The notes under the pieces: model-generated
Told to the model about the DNA's origin: nothing
Seen by the model: the letters and a program-made list of their open reading frames with translations, nothing else
Databases searched by the model: none
From: Roseibium album
GTDB lineage: Bacteria > Pseudomonadota > Alphaproteobacteria > Rhizobiales > Stappiaceae
Assembly: GCF_001404515.1 (NCBI RefSeq)
Contig: NZ_CXWE01000001.1
Span: 992,001-1,056,000, forward strand
Direction: 5' to 3'
DNA: 64,000 nucleotides
Part shown: one piece after another, positions 18,219 to 27,821 of the stretch
Layout: each line of letters begins with the position of its first letter
Numbering within the stretch: the first letter of the stretch is position 1
Position numbers and translations under genes: made by a program

Positions 18219-19600
18219 TCAGCATGACCATGCTCGGAGTGTTCGGCCTCCTGTTCCTGTTTGTCCTTCTGGCGCTCCGGTTTCCCGTGGCGCTTGCAAT
18301 GATACTGGTTGGTGTCGTCGGCACGATTGTCGCAACTGCAAATCGTTTCCTCCTGCTTGGCATGGGCCCGGACCAGGCGTGGGCACGGGGTTTCAAGACG
18401 GCCATGTCCAATCTGTCCGGCGAAACCTTTGAAGCGGCTTCCAATTACAACCTTCTGGTCATTCCCATGTTCGTCCTGATGGGAAACCTTGCCGGGGTGT
18501 CGGGTATGTCCGCCGATCTGTTCAAGGCGGCCTATCGATGGATGGGACACATGAAGGGCGGTCTGGCGTCCGCGACAATTGCGGCTTGTGCAGGATTTGC
18601 TGCACTTTCCGGATCGTCCCTTGCAGCCGCCATCACCATGGGGCGGGTTGCGCTCCCGGAAATGAAGAAATTCAACTATTCGAATAGTCTTGCGACCGGT
18701 TCGGTCGCGGCAGGTGGAACGCTCGGGTTTCTGATCCCGCCCTCTGGCGGCATGATCATCTACGCGGTGCTGACGGAACAGAGCATTGGCCGCCTGTTCA
18801 TGGCGGGCGTCATACCGGGCATTCTGATGACGCTTCTGTTCATCGGCGCTATTTACGCAACCGTCCTGCGTCGCCCCGAAGCCGGGCCACCGGGACCACG
18901 TTCCAGCTGGTCCGAGCGACGGTCAGCAACGATTGCCGCCTTGCCGTTCGTCGCCGTTGTCGGGCTCACGATCGGAGGCATGTACACGGGTTTCTTCACG
19001 CCCGTCGAAGCCTCATCGGTGGGCGCATTTCTCACGCTGTTGGTCGCTTTGTGGCGGCGGTCTCTCACTGTTGCAGCGCTGAGTGAAGTGACACTTCAGA
19101 CCGTGAAGGCATCCGCGACCGTATTTCTGATCATTATCGGTGCATTCATCTTCATCCCCTTCATGTCGATCACCGAACTGCCCGGACAACTGGTGAGCCT
19201 GATGACGTCGCTCCCCATTGGCGACTACGGTATCCTCCTGATCATCATCCTCATCTACATGTTTCTCGGCATGTTTCTGGAAGGCATTGCCATGCTGGTG
19301 CTGACGATCCCGGTCGTGCTTCCGATCATCGCCGCCCTGGAATTCGGTTTTGACCCTTCCATGGCGGACATGAAGATGATCTGGTTCGGGATTGTCGTGG
19401 TGATCGTGCTGGAGATGGGCATGATCTCACCGCCGGTCGGCCTCAATGTCTTCGTCGTAAAGTCCATCGCCCCTGGCGTTCCCATGGGGCAGATTTTCAG
19501 GGGCATCTGGCCGTTTTGGTTCGCCATGGCCTTCATGCTGCTGCTGCTCGCACTGTTTCCTCAAATCGCAATTTTCCTGCCGCAGACGATGGTGGGCTGA
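18215..19600 (+). CDS. TRAP transporter large permease, DctM type
   Basis: 461 aa, about twelve hydrophobic helices, with the DctM blocks FALSGSSLAAAITMGRVALPEM-like (AALSGSSLAAAITMGRVALPEMKK) and GTLGFLIPPSGGMIIYAV. The GTG start overlaps the DctQ stop (GTGA), so translation is coupled. It forms the ion-driven channel of the TRAP system. Confidence 0.93.
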   Translation: MISMTMLGVFGLLFLFVLLALRFPVALAMILVGVVGTIVATANRFLLLGMGPDQAWARGFKTAMSNLSGETFEAASNYNLLVIPMFVLMGNLAGVSGMSADLFKAAYRWMGHMKGGLASATIAACAGFAALSGSSLAAAITMGRVALPEMKKFNYSNSLATGSVAAGGTLGFLIPPSGGMIIYAVLTEQSIGRLFMAGVIPGILMTLLFIGAIYATVLRRPEAGPPGPRSSWSERRSATIAALPFVAVVGLTIGGMYTGFFTPVEASSVGAFLTLLVALWRRSLTVAALSEVTLQTVKASATVFLIIIGAFIFIPFMSITELPGQLVSLMTSLPIGDYGILLIIILIYMFLGMFLEGIAMLVLTIPVVLPIIAALEFGFDPSMADMKMIWFGIVVVIVLEMGMISPPVGLNVFVVKSIAPGVPMGQIFRGIWPFWFAMAFMLLLLALFPQIAIFLPQTMVG

Positions 19601-19616
19601 CCTTGGGAGAATTTTC

Positions 19617-20399
19617 ATGAACAACGGCAAGACGTTTATCGTAACAGGGGCAGCGTCAGGTATCGGAGCAGAGACTTGCCGATTGCTGAAGGAGCAGGGC
19701 GCAACCGTCATCGGCGTCGATCGCGATCCAACAGGCAACGCCGATCGGTTTTTCGAGGCAGACCTGGGAGATCCTGCGTCAATTGACACCCTTGTCGCAG
19801 AGCTGCCCGAGGGGGCGGATGGACTGGCCAATATTGCCGGTGTACCGCCAACCCGGGCAGCCGAAGCAGTTCTGAAAGTCAATTTCTACGGATTGCAGCG
19901 CTTGACGCTCGCGATCGTACCCAAGCTCGCGGACGGAGCATCGATCGCAAACCTGGCATCCCTGGCAGGGTTCGGTTGGCCCAATGCGGTCGATCAGGTC
20001 AAACGGGCGATGAAAGTGTCGCTTGATGACGATGTCGCCGGCTTTTGCCGGGCCGAAGGTCTCGATAATGCCGAGGGTGGCCGTTCCTATTTTCTGTCAA
20101 AGGAAGCTCTGATTGTCTGGACAATGCAGAACCGATGGACCTGGCGCGACCGAAACATAACGATGAACTGCATCAGCCCGGGCCCGGTCGACACGCCGAT
20201 CCTGGGGGACTTTCTTCAAACGCTTGGCGAGCGGGCGAAGGAAGATCGCAAGCACATGGACCGGCCGGGGAGACCACAGGATGTGGCACCTGTCGTCGCC
20301 TTTGCACTGAGCGAACATGCAAAATGGTTCCGCGGTGCAAACCTGACAGTCGACGGTGGCATGTCCGGCCATATCCTGAGCAATTTTCACCAGTTTTGA
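19617..20399 (+). CDS. SDR oxidoreductase, 3-alpha-HSD/coniferyl-alcohol-dehydrogenase-like
   Basis: 260 aa. NAD-binding TGAASGIG at the N-terminus, NIAG, and the catalytic YFLSK (Y-x3-K), with C-terminus LTVDGGMSGHILSNFHQF. The arrangement resembles bacterial 3-alpha-hydroxysteroid/coniferyl-alcohol dehydrogenases. Likely oxidises an alcohol from the substrate imported by the upstream TRAP system, 16 bases away in the same operon. Confidence 0.87.
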   Translation: MNNGKTFIVTGAASGIGAETCRLLKEQGATVIGVDRDPTGNADRFFEADLGDPASIDTLVAELPEGADGLANIAGVPPTRAAEAVLKVNFYGLQRLTLAIVPKLADGASIANLASLAGFGWPNAVDQVKRAMKVSLDDDVAGFCRAEGLDNAEGGRSYFLSKEALIVWTMQNRWTWRDRNITMNCISPGPVDTPILGDFLQTLGERAKEDRKHMDRPGRPQDVAPVVAFALSEHAKWFRGANLTVDGGMSGHILSNFHQF

Positions 20400-20409
20400 G
20401 GCTTCCATC

Positions 20410-21207
20410 ATGCATTCGCTGTCAGGCACCAACAAGGTTCATCACGCAAAGGGACTGTATCTCGACGGCATCCGGGACGGGAAGGTCTGGGAGGCGCTCA
20501 ACGCGCACACCGGTGCCCGCTATACGCAGCATTCGACAGGAGTTGGCGATGGACAGAAGGGTTTTGCTGAATTCTTCGGTCCGTTCCTCGAGCGCAACCC
20601 GGTACGCCAAATCGAAGTGATCCGCGCCATTGAGGACGGATCCTTTGTCTTCCTTCACGTTTTTCAGAGCCTCAACAATGGTGAGAGCAAATGGGTGACA
20701 GGCGATTTGTTCGACACCGACGAGACCGCCAGGGTTGTTGAGCACTGGGACGTCATCCAGACGTTCGAAACAAGGACGAAGTCGGGCCGCACGATGACGG
20801 ATGGCACCACAAGGATCGAGGATCTCCACAGGACCGAAGCCAACAAGGCCCTCGTACGATCCTTTTGCGACGCGTGTCTGATCAATGGTGATTTTGCGCG
20901 CGCTGCCGACTTCATTTCCGCGAACGAGTATCTGCAGCACAATCCCGATGCGGCCGACGGACTCGATGGGCTTGCAGGGCTCGTGTCGGATCTGGCGGCG
21001 CGCGGCGAAACCATGCGCTACTGGAAATTTCACAAGCTGATTGGCCAGGGCAATTTCGTCGTGACCCTCAGCCACATGCAGATGGGCAGGAGCCACTATT
21101 GCGTCTTCGACATCTTCCGGCTGCAAGAAGGCCGGATCGTCGAGCATTGGGACGTCACCGAAAAGATCCTCGCACCCGAGGAATGGAACAACCAGGGAAA
21201 GTTCTGA
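20410..21207 (+). CDS. duplicated SnoaL-like (NTF2-fold) protein
   Basis: 265 aa containing two NTF2/SnoaL-like halves. The first (residues about 1-120) has ARYTQHSTGVGDGQKGFAEFF and ARVVEHWDVIQTF; the second (about 135-265) has NEYLQHNPDAADGLDGLAGLV and GRIVEHWDVTEKIL. The matching Q-H-N/S and EHWDV motifs show internal duplication. Single-domain relatives act as cyclases, isomerases or dehydratases, or bind small ligands. Role in this operon unknown. Confidence 0.8.
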   Translation: MHSLSGTNKVHHAKGLYLDGIRDGKVWEALNAHTGARYTQHSTGVGDGQKGFAEFFGPFLERNPVRQIEVIRAIEDGSFVFLHVFQSLNNGESKWVTGDLFDTDETARVVEHWDVIQTFETRTKSGRTMTDGTTRIEDLHRTEANKALVRSFCDACLINGDFARAADFISANEYLQHNPDAADGLDGLAGLVSDLAARGETMRYWKFHKLIGQGNFVVTLSHMQMGRSHYCVFDIFRLQEGRIVEHWDVTEKILAPEEWNNQGKF

Positions 21208-21217
21208 GGACAAGATC

Positions 21218-22729
21218 ATGAACAACATGGACCAGGAGATAACCACGGGCATCTTCATAAACGGGAAGGTGCGCCCGGCTTCGGGCGGCGCTGTCTATGA
21301 TCTGTTCAACCCTGCCAGACCCTCGGAGCTTGTCGGTCATGCAGCAGCGGCAACCCGAGAGGATATGAATGAAGCCGTCGAGGCGGCGCATGCAGCGTTT
21401 CCGGCCTGGGCGGCCCTTGGATTTGAGGAACGGGCACGAAGGCTGCGCGATATTGCCTCGGCTCTGGTGGCGGATCAGGAAGACGTCAAGTATCGCTCTC
21501 GCCTTTTTACCCGTGAACACGGCAAGATCGCGCGCGAGACACTGCTGGAAATGAGCCGCCTTGGCGACCGTTTCCTCCAGGCGGCTGCCTATGGTGAACG
21601 CATGGCGGTCGACGAGGAACTCGGACCGGCGGATGTCGGCCCGAAATTCGATACCATCATCACCCGGCAGCCGCGCGGTGTTGCCGCGTTGATCGTTCCC
21701 TGGAACTGGCCGTTGTCGATCCTTGGCGCCAAACTTCCGCAAGCGCTGGTAACCGGCAATACCGTGGTGGTGAAACCCTCGGAAGACAGCGCAATGGCAC
21801 CGGTACTTACTCTGCAGATCATCGCCAGACTGCTGCCGCCGGGCGTCCTGAACATCATCACCGGTGATGCCGGACAGATTGGTGACACGCTGACCGGCCA
21901 CTCGCTGGTGCGACTGGTCAACTTCACGGGGTCCGTCGGCGTTGGACGACACGTTATGAAAGTGGCCGCCGAAAACATCACGCCCGTCACGCTTGAACTA
22001 GGGGGCAACGATGCGGCCTTGATCCTGGAGGATGCGGAGTTGAATGAAGAAGCATTCAACAAGATGTACTGGGGTGCGTTCGGGTCCTCCGGCCAGATCT
22101 GCATGGCCCTGAAACGGATGTATGTTCACGCAAGTCGTTACGATGAAGTCGTCGACGGTTTTACCGCGGCCTGCGAGCGGGCCGTTGTTGGCGACGGTCT
22201 TGAGCCCGAGACCACTATGGGACCTGTCAACAATCCGCGCCAGCTGAAGATCGTCAGGGACATGATCGCGGAGGCACGGGCAAGGGGCGCAGATCTGAAG
22301 GAATGCGGCCAGGTGCCGGACGAGGATCTTTACAATGGTGGTGGCTATTTCCAGAAGCCAGCACTTGTCTACGACGCTGATCCTTCGCTCAAGATGGTCC
22401 GCGAGGAACAGTTCGGCCCCTGTCTGCCGATCATGAAGTTCCGCACCGAAGACGAAGCCGTCGCTTCGGCAAATGACAGTGAGTTCGGCCTGTGCTCGTC
22501 CGTCTGGACCTCCGATGCGGAACGCGCGGTGCGCATCGCCCGGCGGCTGGAGGCCGGTTACACCTATCTGAATGGCCACGGGCCGATGGCACAGGACGGG
22601 CGCGGACCGTTCGGCGGTTTCAAACTGTCTGGCATTGGCCGGAACCTCGGATATGACGGTGCGCTGGCTTTCGCCGAACCACATTCCATATCGGCTCCTG
22701 CCGGGTTCCTGCCCGAGCGACCGCAATGA
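21218..22729 (+). CDS. NAD(P)-dependent aldehyde dehydrogenase
   Basis: 503 aa. It has PWNWPLSILGAKLPQAL, the FTGSVGVGRHVM cofactor loop, the active-site LELGGND glutamate and GSSGQICMALKR with Cys295 as nucleophile. It oxidises an aldehyde to an acid in the cytoplasm. Downstream of an SDR in the same operon, it probably completes an alcohol-aldehyde-acid sequence. Confidence 0.92.
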   Translation: MNNMDQEITTGIFINGKVRPASGGAVYDLFNPARPSELVGHAAAATREDMNEAVEAAHAAFPAWAALGFEERARRLRDIASALVADQEDVKYRSRLFTREHGKIARETLLEMSRLGDRFLQAAAYGERMAVDEELGPADVGPKFDTIITRQPRGVAALIVPWNWPLSILGAKLPQALVTGNTVVVKPSEDSAMAPVLTLQIIARLLPPGVLNIITGDAGQIGDTLTGHSLVRLVNFTGSVGVGRHVMKVAAENITPVTLELGGNDAALILEDAELNEEAFNKMYWGAFGSSGQICMALKRMYVHASRYDEVVDGFTAACERAVVGDGLEPETTMGPVNNPRQLKIVRDMIAEARARGADLKECGQVPDEDLYNGGGYFQKPALVYDADPSLKMVREEQFGPCLPIMKFRTEDEAVASANDSEFGLCSSVWTSDAERAVRIARRLEAGYTYLNGHGPMAQDGRGPFGGFKLSGIGRNLGYDGALAFAEPHSISAPAGFLPERPQ

Positions 22730-22783
22730 TTCCGTCGACCCTGGCGGGATCGGAAAAAGACAGATATTCGGGAGATGAATGAC

Positions 22784-23965
22784 ATGGCAAAACTTGGCGA
22801 GAACGTCATAGGTGAAAGCAGCCTGGCGCCGTTTTTCAAGGTGTCGAATGCGGTCGAAGTTGGCATCAATGCGCCGGAGAACCGTAAGGGTGATGCGCTT
22901 CGCACCTGGGTACGCTCACTGTCCGGGTTTCAGAAGGAGGCGCTCGTCAGATCCGCTAAAACCGGTGACACCTGGCGTCTGGTTTCCGATGAGGGACCTT
23001 ATCTGAGCGGTCACGATGAAGCACCTTGCCCGCTGGCCTTTCTGACCACAGGCATGATTGCCAGCTACATGAACGAGATTTGTGCGCTTGCCGACATGCA
23101 AGGGGTCGAGATCAGGAAACTCAAGCTGATCCAGGACAATTTCTACACCATGAAAGGGTCCATGCCGAAGCGCACCATGGTGGGCGGCGCCGAACCGGTG
23201 GAATTGCGCGTGGAGATCGATTGCGACCTGGAGAATGGTGCGCTCAACACCTTCCTGATGAACGCGATCCATGCCTCGCCTCTCAACGGCCTGATGCGCG
23301 GCAAACTGGAAAGCCTGTTCAAGCTCGGCAGGAACGGTGTCGAACTGCCGACTGCGAAGGTTGCGGAACTGGAAGGAGACCTCTTTCCCGATCCGGGTAA
23401 CCATTTCGCCAAAAGCCGGGCAGAGTCGTCTTCATTCATGCTGGTGGAGCCGGTTGGGATGACGCCGAAAAAGGACGTGGCGCTTGGAACGGCTGCGGCG
23501 GCATCCAGTCTTGCCGATGAACAGAACCGGCGTTTGAACCCGGGCGCGATTGCCGAACTCAGGCCTGACGGCATCAAGGACATCCAGCAGAGGCTTTATT
23601 CGCCCCATGGAACGAGCTTTCGTTTCCTGAGCTCCGAAGACGGCCGGGCACCGGATGCCAACACGCTGATTAGCGCGGGAATAGGCTTTTGCTTCATGAC
23701 CCAGTTCGGGCGCTTCGTTTCGATGCTCAAGCTGGACCTGCCGGACTATCGTATCGTTCAGGACACGCATTTCTCCCTTGGTGGCGCCTCTGGCGGCACG
23801 GGTCGGGCCGGCGAAGCCGATCCGATCGAAACCCATGTCTATCTGGAAACATCGGAAAGCGATGAGACGGCCCAGGAAATGCTCGATATCTCCGAGCAAA
23901 CCTGTTTCCTGCATGCCTTCTGCCGGACGGATTTGAAGACCAGGCTGAAAGTTGTCCGCGTTTGA
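22784..23965 (+). CDS. duplicated OsmC-like protein
   Basis: 393 aa from ATG 22784 (ATG 22775 would leave no room after GGGAG). Two OsmC-like halves are readable: DEAPCPLAFLTTGMIASYMNEICALA and, from about residue 250, TLISAGIGFCFMTQFGRFVSMLKLDLPDYRI with SEQTCFLHAF. OsmC/Ohr proteins use two cysteines to reduce organic hydroperoxides. The second half keeps both; the first has HASPLNGL where the second Cys would be. The order suggests one catalytic and one degenerate domain. Assignment to OsmC is by motif reading, not a search. Confidence 0.65.
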   Translation: MAKLGENVIGESSLAPFFKVSNAVEVGINAPENRKGDALRTWVRSLSGFQKEALVRSAKTGDTWRLVSDEGPYLSGHDEAPCPLAFLTTGMIASYMNEICALADMQGVEIRKLKLIQDNFYTMKGSMPKRTMVGGAEPVELRVEIDCDLENGALNTFLMNAIHASPLNGLMRGKLESLFKLGRNGVELPTAKVAELEGDLFPDPGNHFAKSRAESSSFMLVEPVGMTPKKDVALGTAAAASSLADEQNRRLNPGAIAELRPDGIKDIQQRLYSPHGTSFRFLSSEDGRAPDANTLISAGIGFCFMTQFGRFVSMLKLDLPDYRIVQDTHFSLGGASGGTGRAGEADPIETHVYLETSESDETAQEMLDISEQTCFLHAFCRTDLKTRLKVVRV

Positions 23966-24021
23966 CGCGAGCGGCGATTGGCAGGAAGGTCTAGGTCGAG
24001 ACAGGGTAGGGGAGGATTGAG

Positions 24022-24795
24022 ATGCGCGTGGCGTTGACCGGAGGCTCGTCGGGGATCGGGGCCGAAGTTGCCAGGAAGCTGGCGGAGCTCGGGCACGAGG
24101 TAACAGCCTTTGATATCTCTGAGCCTCAGGTTCAGGTCTCGCGCTGGATCAAGGCGGACCTGAGCGATCCGGGCTCGATCCAGGCGGCGACCGATGCTGT
24201 GTCCGGAAAGTACGATGCGATCATCAACAATGCTGGCTTGCCGCCGAGAGATGGCCTGGAGGAGGTTATCCTCAAGGTGAACTGGTTCGGTTTGCGCAGG
24301 TTTATGGACGGCATGCTGGACAAGCTGGAACCAGGTGCTGCGATCGTCAATACGGCGTCGCGGGCAGGGGCGATGTGGCGGGATAACCTTGAGGAGGTCA
24401 AGGCATTGATGTCTCTCCAGCCGGATGAACTTCCGGCGTTCATCAGCGAAAGAGGCATTGACGCGACGCGGGCCTACAATCTTTCCAAGGAAGCGGTGAT
24501 CGTCATGACCATGGCGGAAACCGAAAATCTGATTGCCCGGAACCTCAGAATGAATTCCGTCAGCCCGGCCGCCGTCAGCACTGGAATTCTGAAAGATTTC
24601 GCCGCAGCCTTCGGAGATAGGATGGTGAAAAACGTGGCGCGCGCCGGCCGGCCCGGCCTGCCGGAGGAAGTCGCCGAGGTGATCGTCTTTCTGGCCTCGC
24701 CGGAAAGCGGTTGGATCAAGGGCCAGGACGTGACCATCGATGGCGGCATGAGCGCGATGGCGATGAGCGAGGCGCTGGAAATTTCAGGAACGTGA
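24022..24795 (+). CDS. SDR oxidoreductase, paralogue of the SDR at 19617
   Basis: 257 aa. Cofactor motif TGGSSGIG, NNAGLP, and catalytic YNLSK. It shares with the 19617 SDR the NWFGLRR-type segment, the short spacing and the GGMSAMAMSEAL end, placing both in the 3-alpha-HSD-like subfamily. A GGGGAGG site precedes the start. Probably acts on a second alcohol or the same substrate's other stereoisomer. Confidence 0.87.
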   Translation: MRVALTGGSSGIGAEVARKLAELGHEVTAFDISEPQVQVSRWIKADLSDPGSIQAATDAVSGKYDAIINNAGLPPRDGLEEVILKVNWFGLRRFMDGMLDKLEPGAAIVNTASRAGAMWRDNLEEVKALMSLQPDELPAFISERGIDATRAYNLSKEAVIVMTMAETENLIARNLRMNSVSPAAVSTGILKDFAAAFGDRMVKNVARAGRPGLPEEVAEVIVFLASPESGWIKGQDVTIDGGMSAMAMSEALEISGT

Positions 24796-24912
24796 TAACT
24801 GAATTTACAGGCTTCATTCGCTCACCAGAATGACAAAGTCTCTATCGCCTTGGATGCTTGTCGCGTAAGTATCAAGCGCCGAACATGAGGTCAAAAGCTG
24901 GAAAGCAGGCAA

Positions 24913-25182
24913 ATGATTGTCGAAAAGGGTCAATCTTCAAAATTCGAGAGGGTTTTGTGCAGAGTTTATAGTGCGAAGAGCAAATATAGTTATATAACTT
25001 TAATTTTATTATTCATCATTATGGTTCTTTTGGTTAAGCTTGTTCCAGATCCTTTCAGGTTTTATTTTTACATAACTTTTCCGTTATTATATGCTTTTGG
25101 AATGTTGTTGCATATTTTGTTCCGAGCCAAAGCGATGATGTCAAAGCTTGCAGGCAAGTTAAGGGAGTACAGAAGCGGGTAA
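24913..25182 (+). CDS. small AT-rich two-helix membrane protein, unknown
   Basis: 89 aa with two hydrophobic segments (YITLILLFIIMVLLVKLV and FYFYITFPLLYAFGMLLHILF) and basic ends. The region 24950-25130 is strikingly AT-rich compared with its neighbours, which suggests acquired DNA. No family recognised; coding status rests on the open frame and membrane pattern. It ends against the convergent IclR gene. Confidence 0.45.
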   Translation: MIVEKGQSSKFERVLCRVYSAKSKYSYITLILLFIIMVLLVKLVPDPFRFYFYITFPLLYAFGMLLHILFRAKAMMSKLAGKLREYRSG

Positions 25183-26040
25183 TCATCTGTTTCCAGGCAA
25201 AGTTTGAGCTGACAAAATATCCGGCGCCTTGATCCGCTCACGATCCAGCACCTCTGCCACCCTTCGAGCTGCCTTTTGAAGGTCGTCAAGACAGCCGAAG
25301 GCCAGCACTTCGTCGATATTCATGTCGTCGACCATCCACAAGATACTGATGGATCCGTGAACGCCCGAACTGGAAATGATCGGCACCGCCATGGCGCCGA
25401 GTTCCGGCCCCGGATCGAACGGCGCCTGCCAGTAGGCGGCCTCTCGAAGACCGAAACCGCGCTTGCGTGTATCGGCGATTTCAGTTGCCAGAAAGCCGCC
25501 TTCAATCATGCGAAGTTCTTCCTTGCCGGCGAAGTTCTTGAGGCTCTCAAGGTGTTTTTCCGCGACGGGTTCGGGTGAAAAGGCGAGGATGGCGCGGCCG
25601 TGTGCAGACAATACCATCGACGGACGAATGCCGAGTGCGGTACGGGTCGGGGCCATGGGACCGCGCAAGCGCGTGCTTTCAATGATTTCGATGCGTCCCG
25701 GACCTGTTACGGCATTCAGGTCGGACGGCAGACCTGTCCGCCGTCCCTTGAGATCCAGAAGAATGGGGCCGGCAAGTTCCGCGAGCGGATGCGCGCGAGC
25801 ATTTTCGCCCAACACCTTGCCGATAGAATGCGAGAGTTCGTACTGGCCCTCCACGATGTTGCGCCGGACCCAGCCCCGGTGCTGCAGGCTGGCGAGCAGC
25901 CTCAACAGCGTAGCATTGGAATAGCCGGTTGCCTGGCGCAGATCAGCCAGGGACGACCGTGTGCGGCGCGACAGGAATTCGATGATTTCCAGCCCCCGTT
26001 CAAGGGATCTGACACGCTCGTTTCGAGGATTTTCGGTCAT
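25183..26040 (-). CDS. IclR-family transcriptional regulator
   Basis: 285 aa from ATG 26040 (a TTG at 26097 is possible). The N-terminal helix-turn-helix reads SLERGLEIIEFLSRRTRSSLADLRQATGYSNATLLRLLASLQHRGWVRR; the C-terminal effector domain of the IclR type follows (LSAHGRAILAFSP). Divergent from the sulfatase operon with a perfect palindrome between, so it is the probable regulator of that operon. Confidence 0.9.
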   Translation of the reverse strand: MTENPRNERVRSLERGLEIIEFLSRRTRSSLADLRQATGYSNATLLRLLASLQHRGWVRRNIVEGQYELSHSIGKVLGENARAHPLAELAGPILLDLKGRRTGLPSDLNAVTGPGRIEIIESTRLRGPMAPTRTALGIRPSMVLSAHGRAILAFSPEPVAEKHLESLKNFAGKEELRMIEGGFLATEIADTRKRGFGLREAAYWQAPFDPGPELGAMAVPIISSSGVHGSISILWMVDDMNIDEVLAFGCLDDLQKAARRVAEVLDRERIKAPDILSAQTLPGNR

Positions 26041-26050
26041 CGTTACATCG

Positions 26051-26065
26051 GTCCGCCTAGCGGAC
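26051..26065. promoter_or_regulatory. candidate IclR operator
   Basis: GTCCGC-CTA-GCGGAC, a perfect inverted repeat with a 3-base centre. This is the architecture known for IclR-family sites. It lies 10 bases upstream of the iclR start and about 110 before the sulfatase. Confidence 0.65.
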
Positions 26066-26174
26066 TGAAGATTAGACAACTCGAAAAGGAAGGGCAATAC
26101 TTCTCTGACAAACGGGCATTGCCCGCGGGAGGGAACCGGTCAATCTGGTCGGCAAAAAGTGGAGAAATCCGCGC

Positions 26175-27818
26175 TTGAATATTCTTTTCATCATGTATGA
26201 CCAGCTGCGGTTTGACTATCTCAGCTGCGCCGGACATCCGCATCTGCACACGCCGAATTTCGATCGTGTCGCAGCGATGGGCGTGCGCTTCACCAATGCC
26301 TATGTTCAGTCGCCAATCTGTGGCGCCAGCCGGATGAGCTTTTACACCGGCAGATATGTTTCTTCCCATGGTGCTGCCTGGAACGGCTTTCCCTTGCGTG
26401 TGGGCGAGCACACACTTGGCGACCACCTGCGTGATACCGGCATGGATTGCTGGCTGATCGGCAAAACCCACATGAAAGCCGACAAGGAAGGCATGAAGCG
26501 TCTTGGGCTGGCACCGGACAGTGTGATCGGGGCGCGTCAGGTCGAATGCGGATTTGATGTCTGGATCCGTGACGACGGCCTGTGGGGCAGTGGCCCGGAC
26601 GGCTTCTATGACGAGAAACGTTCGCCCTATAACGAATACCTGAAATCAAAAGGGTATGAAGGTCAGAATCCCTGGGCGGATTTTGCCAACGCCGGAATAA
26701 ATGAAGACGGAAACATTGCCTCCGGCTGGATGTTCGCCAATGCCGACAAACCGGCGAATATCCGTGAGAAAGACAGCGAGACACCCTGGCTGACAGCGCG
26801 CACCGTCGATTTCATCGAAGCGCAGAGCGGACCGTGGTGCGCCCATGTCAGCTATATCAAGCCACACTGGCCCTATATCGTTCCCGCCCCCTATCACGAT
26901 ATGTACGGTCTGAACCATGTTCCGGCCGCCAGCCGGCACGAGGTCGAACGGGACGATCCCCATCCGGTCTATGCAGCCTACATGGAAAATCGGATCTCCA
27001 GCGCCTTTCAAAGGGACGACGTCAGGCAAAAGGTCATCCCCGCCTATATGGGCCTGATCAAACAGTGCGACGATCAACTCGGTGTCCTGCTGGATCACCT
27101 TGAGAAAACCGGCCGCCTGAAAGACACGATGATCGTCCTGACATCTGATCACGGTGACTATCTCGGTGACCACTGGCTCGGCGAAAAGGATCTGTTCCAC
27201 GATCCTTCGGTCAAGATCCCGATGATCGTCTATGATCCGCGCCCGGAAGCGGACGGAACGCGTGGAACGACATGCGATGCTCTCGTTGAATCCATAGATC
27301 TCGCGCCGACCTTCGTGGAGGCCGCCGGAGGCAAGGTGCCGGATCATATTCTTGAGGGTCGTTCGCTTCTGCCGTGGCTTCACGGCGAAAAACCGGAATG
27401 GCGTGAATTCGCCGTTTCCGAGTTTGACTTTTCACCGACCCCTCAAGCGGTGAAACTGGGGCTGGAACCCAGGGATTGCCGTCTCTTCATGGTGTTCGAT
27501 GGTCGCTACAAGCTCATGCATGCCGAAGGCGGCTTCCGGCCGATGCTTTTCGACCTGAAACACGACCCCGATGAGTTCCACGACCTGGCAAAGGAAACAG
27601 GTCATCGGGCAGAAATCGACAGGCTTTATGCAATGCTGGCCGAATGGGGGCGGCGCTGTGCTCAAAGGGTAACGCGCTCAGACGATGACATAAAGGGAAT
27701 GCGGGGAAGGTCCATCAGGAAAGGTATTCTGCCGTTTCTGGTGGATGGTTCGGAAGTTCCCGATGAATTGACGGAACACTATCGCGGACCGGCGCCACAG
27801 AAGCATACGGGAGGCTGA
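26175..27818 (+). CDS. type I sulfatase
   Basis: 547 aa from a TTG with GGAG upstream; the conserved N-terminus MNILFIMYDQLRFDYLSC starts there. The active-site motif PICGASRMSFYTGRY places Cys49 as the residue converted to formylglycine by the maturation enzyme. Metal and base motifs ILTSDHGDYLGDHWLGEKD follow. No signal peptide, so it acts in the cytoplasm. It hydrolyses a sulfate (or phosphonate) monoester; substrate unknown. First gene of the IclR-linked operon. Confidence 0.9.
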   Translation: MNILFIMYDQLRFDYLSCAGHPHLHTPNFDRVAAMGVRFTNAYVQSPICGASRMSFYTGRYVSSHGAAWNGFPLRVGEHTLGDHLRDTGMDCWLIGKTHMKADKEGMKRLGLAPDSVIGARQVECGFDVWIRDDGLWGSGPDGFYDEKRSPYNEYLKSKGYEGQNPWADFANAGINEDGNIASGWMFANADKPANIREKDSETPWLTARTVDFIEAQSGPWCAHVSYIKPHWPYIVPAPYHDMYGLNHVPAASRHEVERDDPHPVYAAYMENRISSAFQRDDVRQKVIPAYMGLIKQCDDQLGVLLDHLEKTGRLKDTMIVLTSDHGDYLGDHWLGEKDLFHDPSVKIPMIVYDPRPEADGTRGTTCDALVESIDLAPTFVEAAGGKVPDHILEGRSLLPWLHGEKPEWREFAVSEFDFSPTPQAVKLGLEPRDCRLFMVFDGRYKLMHAEGGFRPMLFDLKHDPDEFHDLAKETGHRAEIDRLYAMLAEWGRRCAQRVTRSDDDIKGMRGRSIRKGILPFLVDGSEVPDELTEHYRGPAPQKHTGG

Positions 27819-27821
27819 ACC

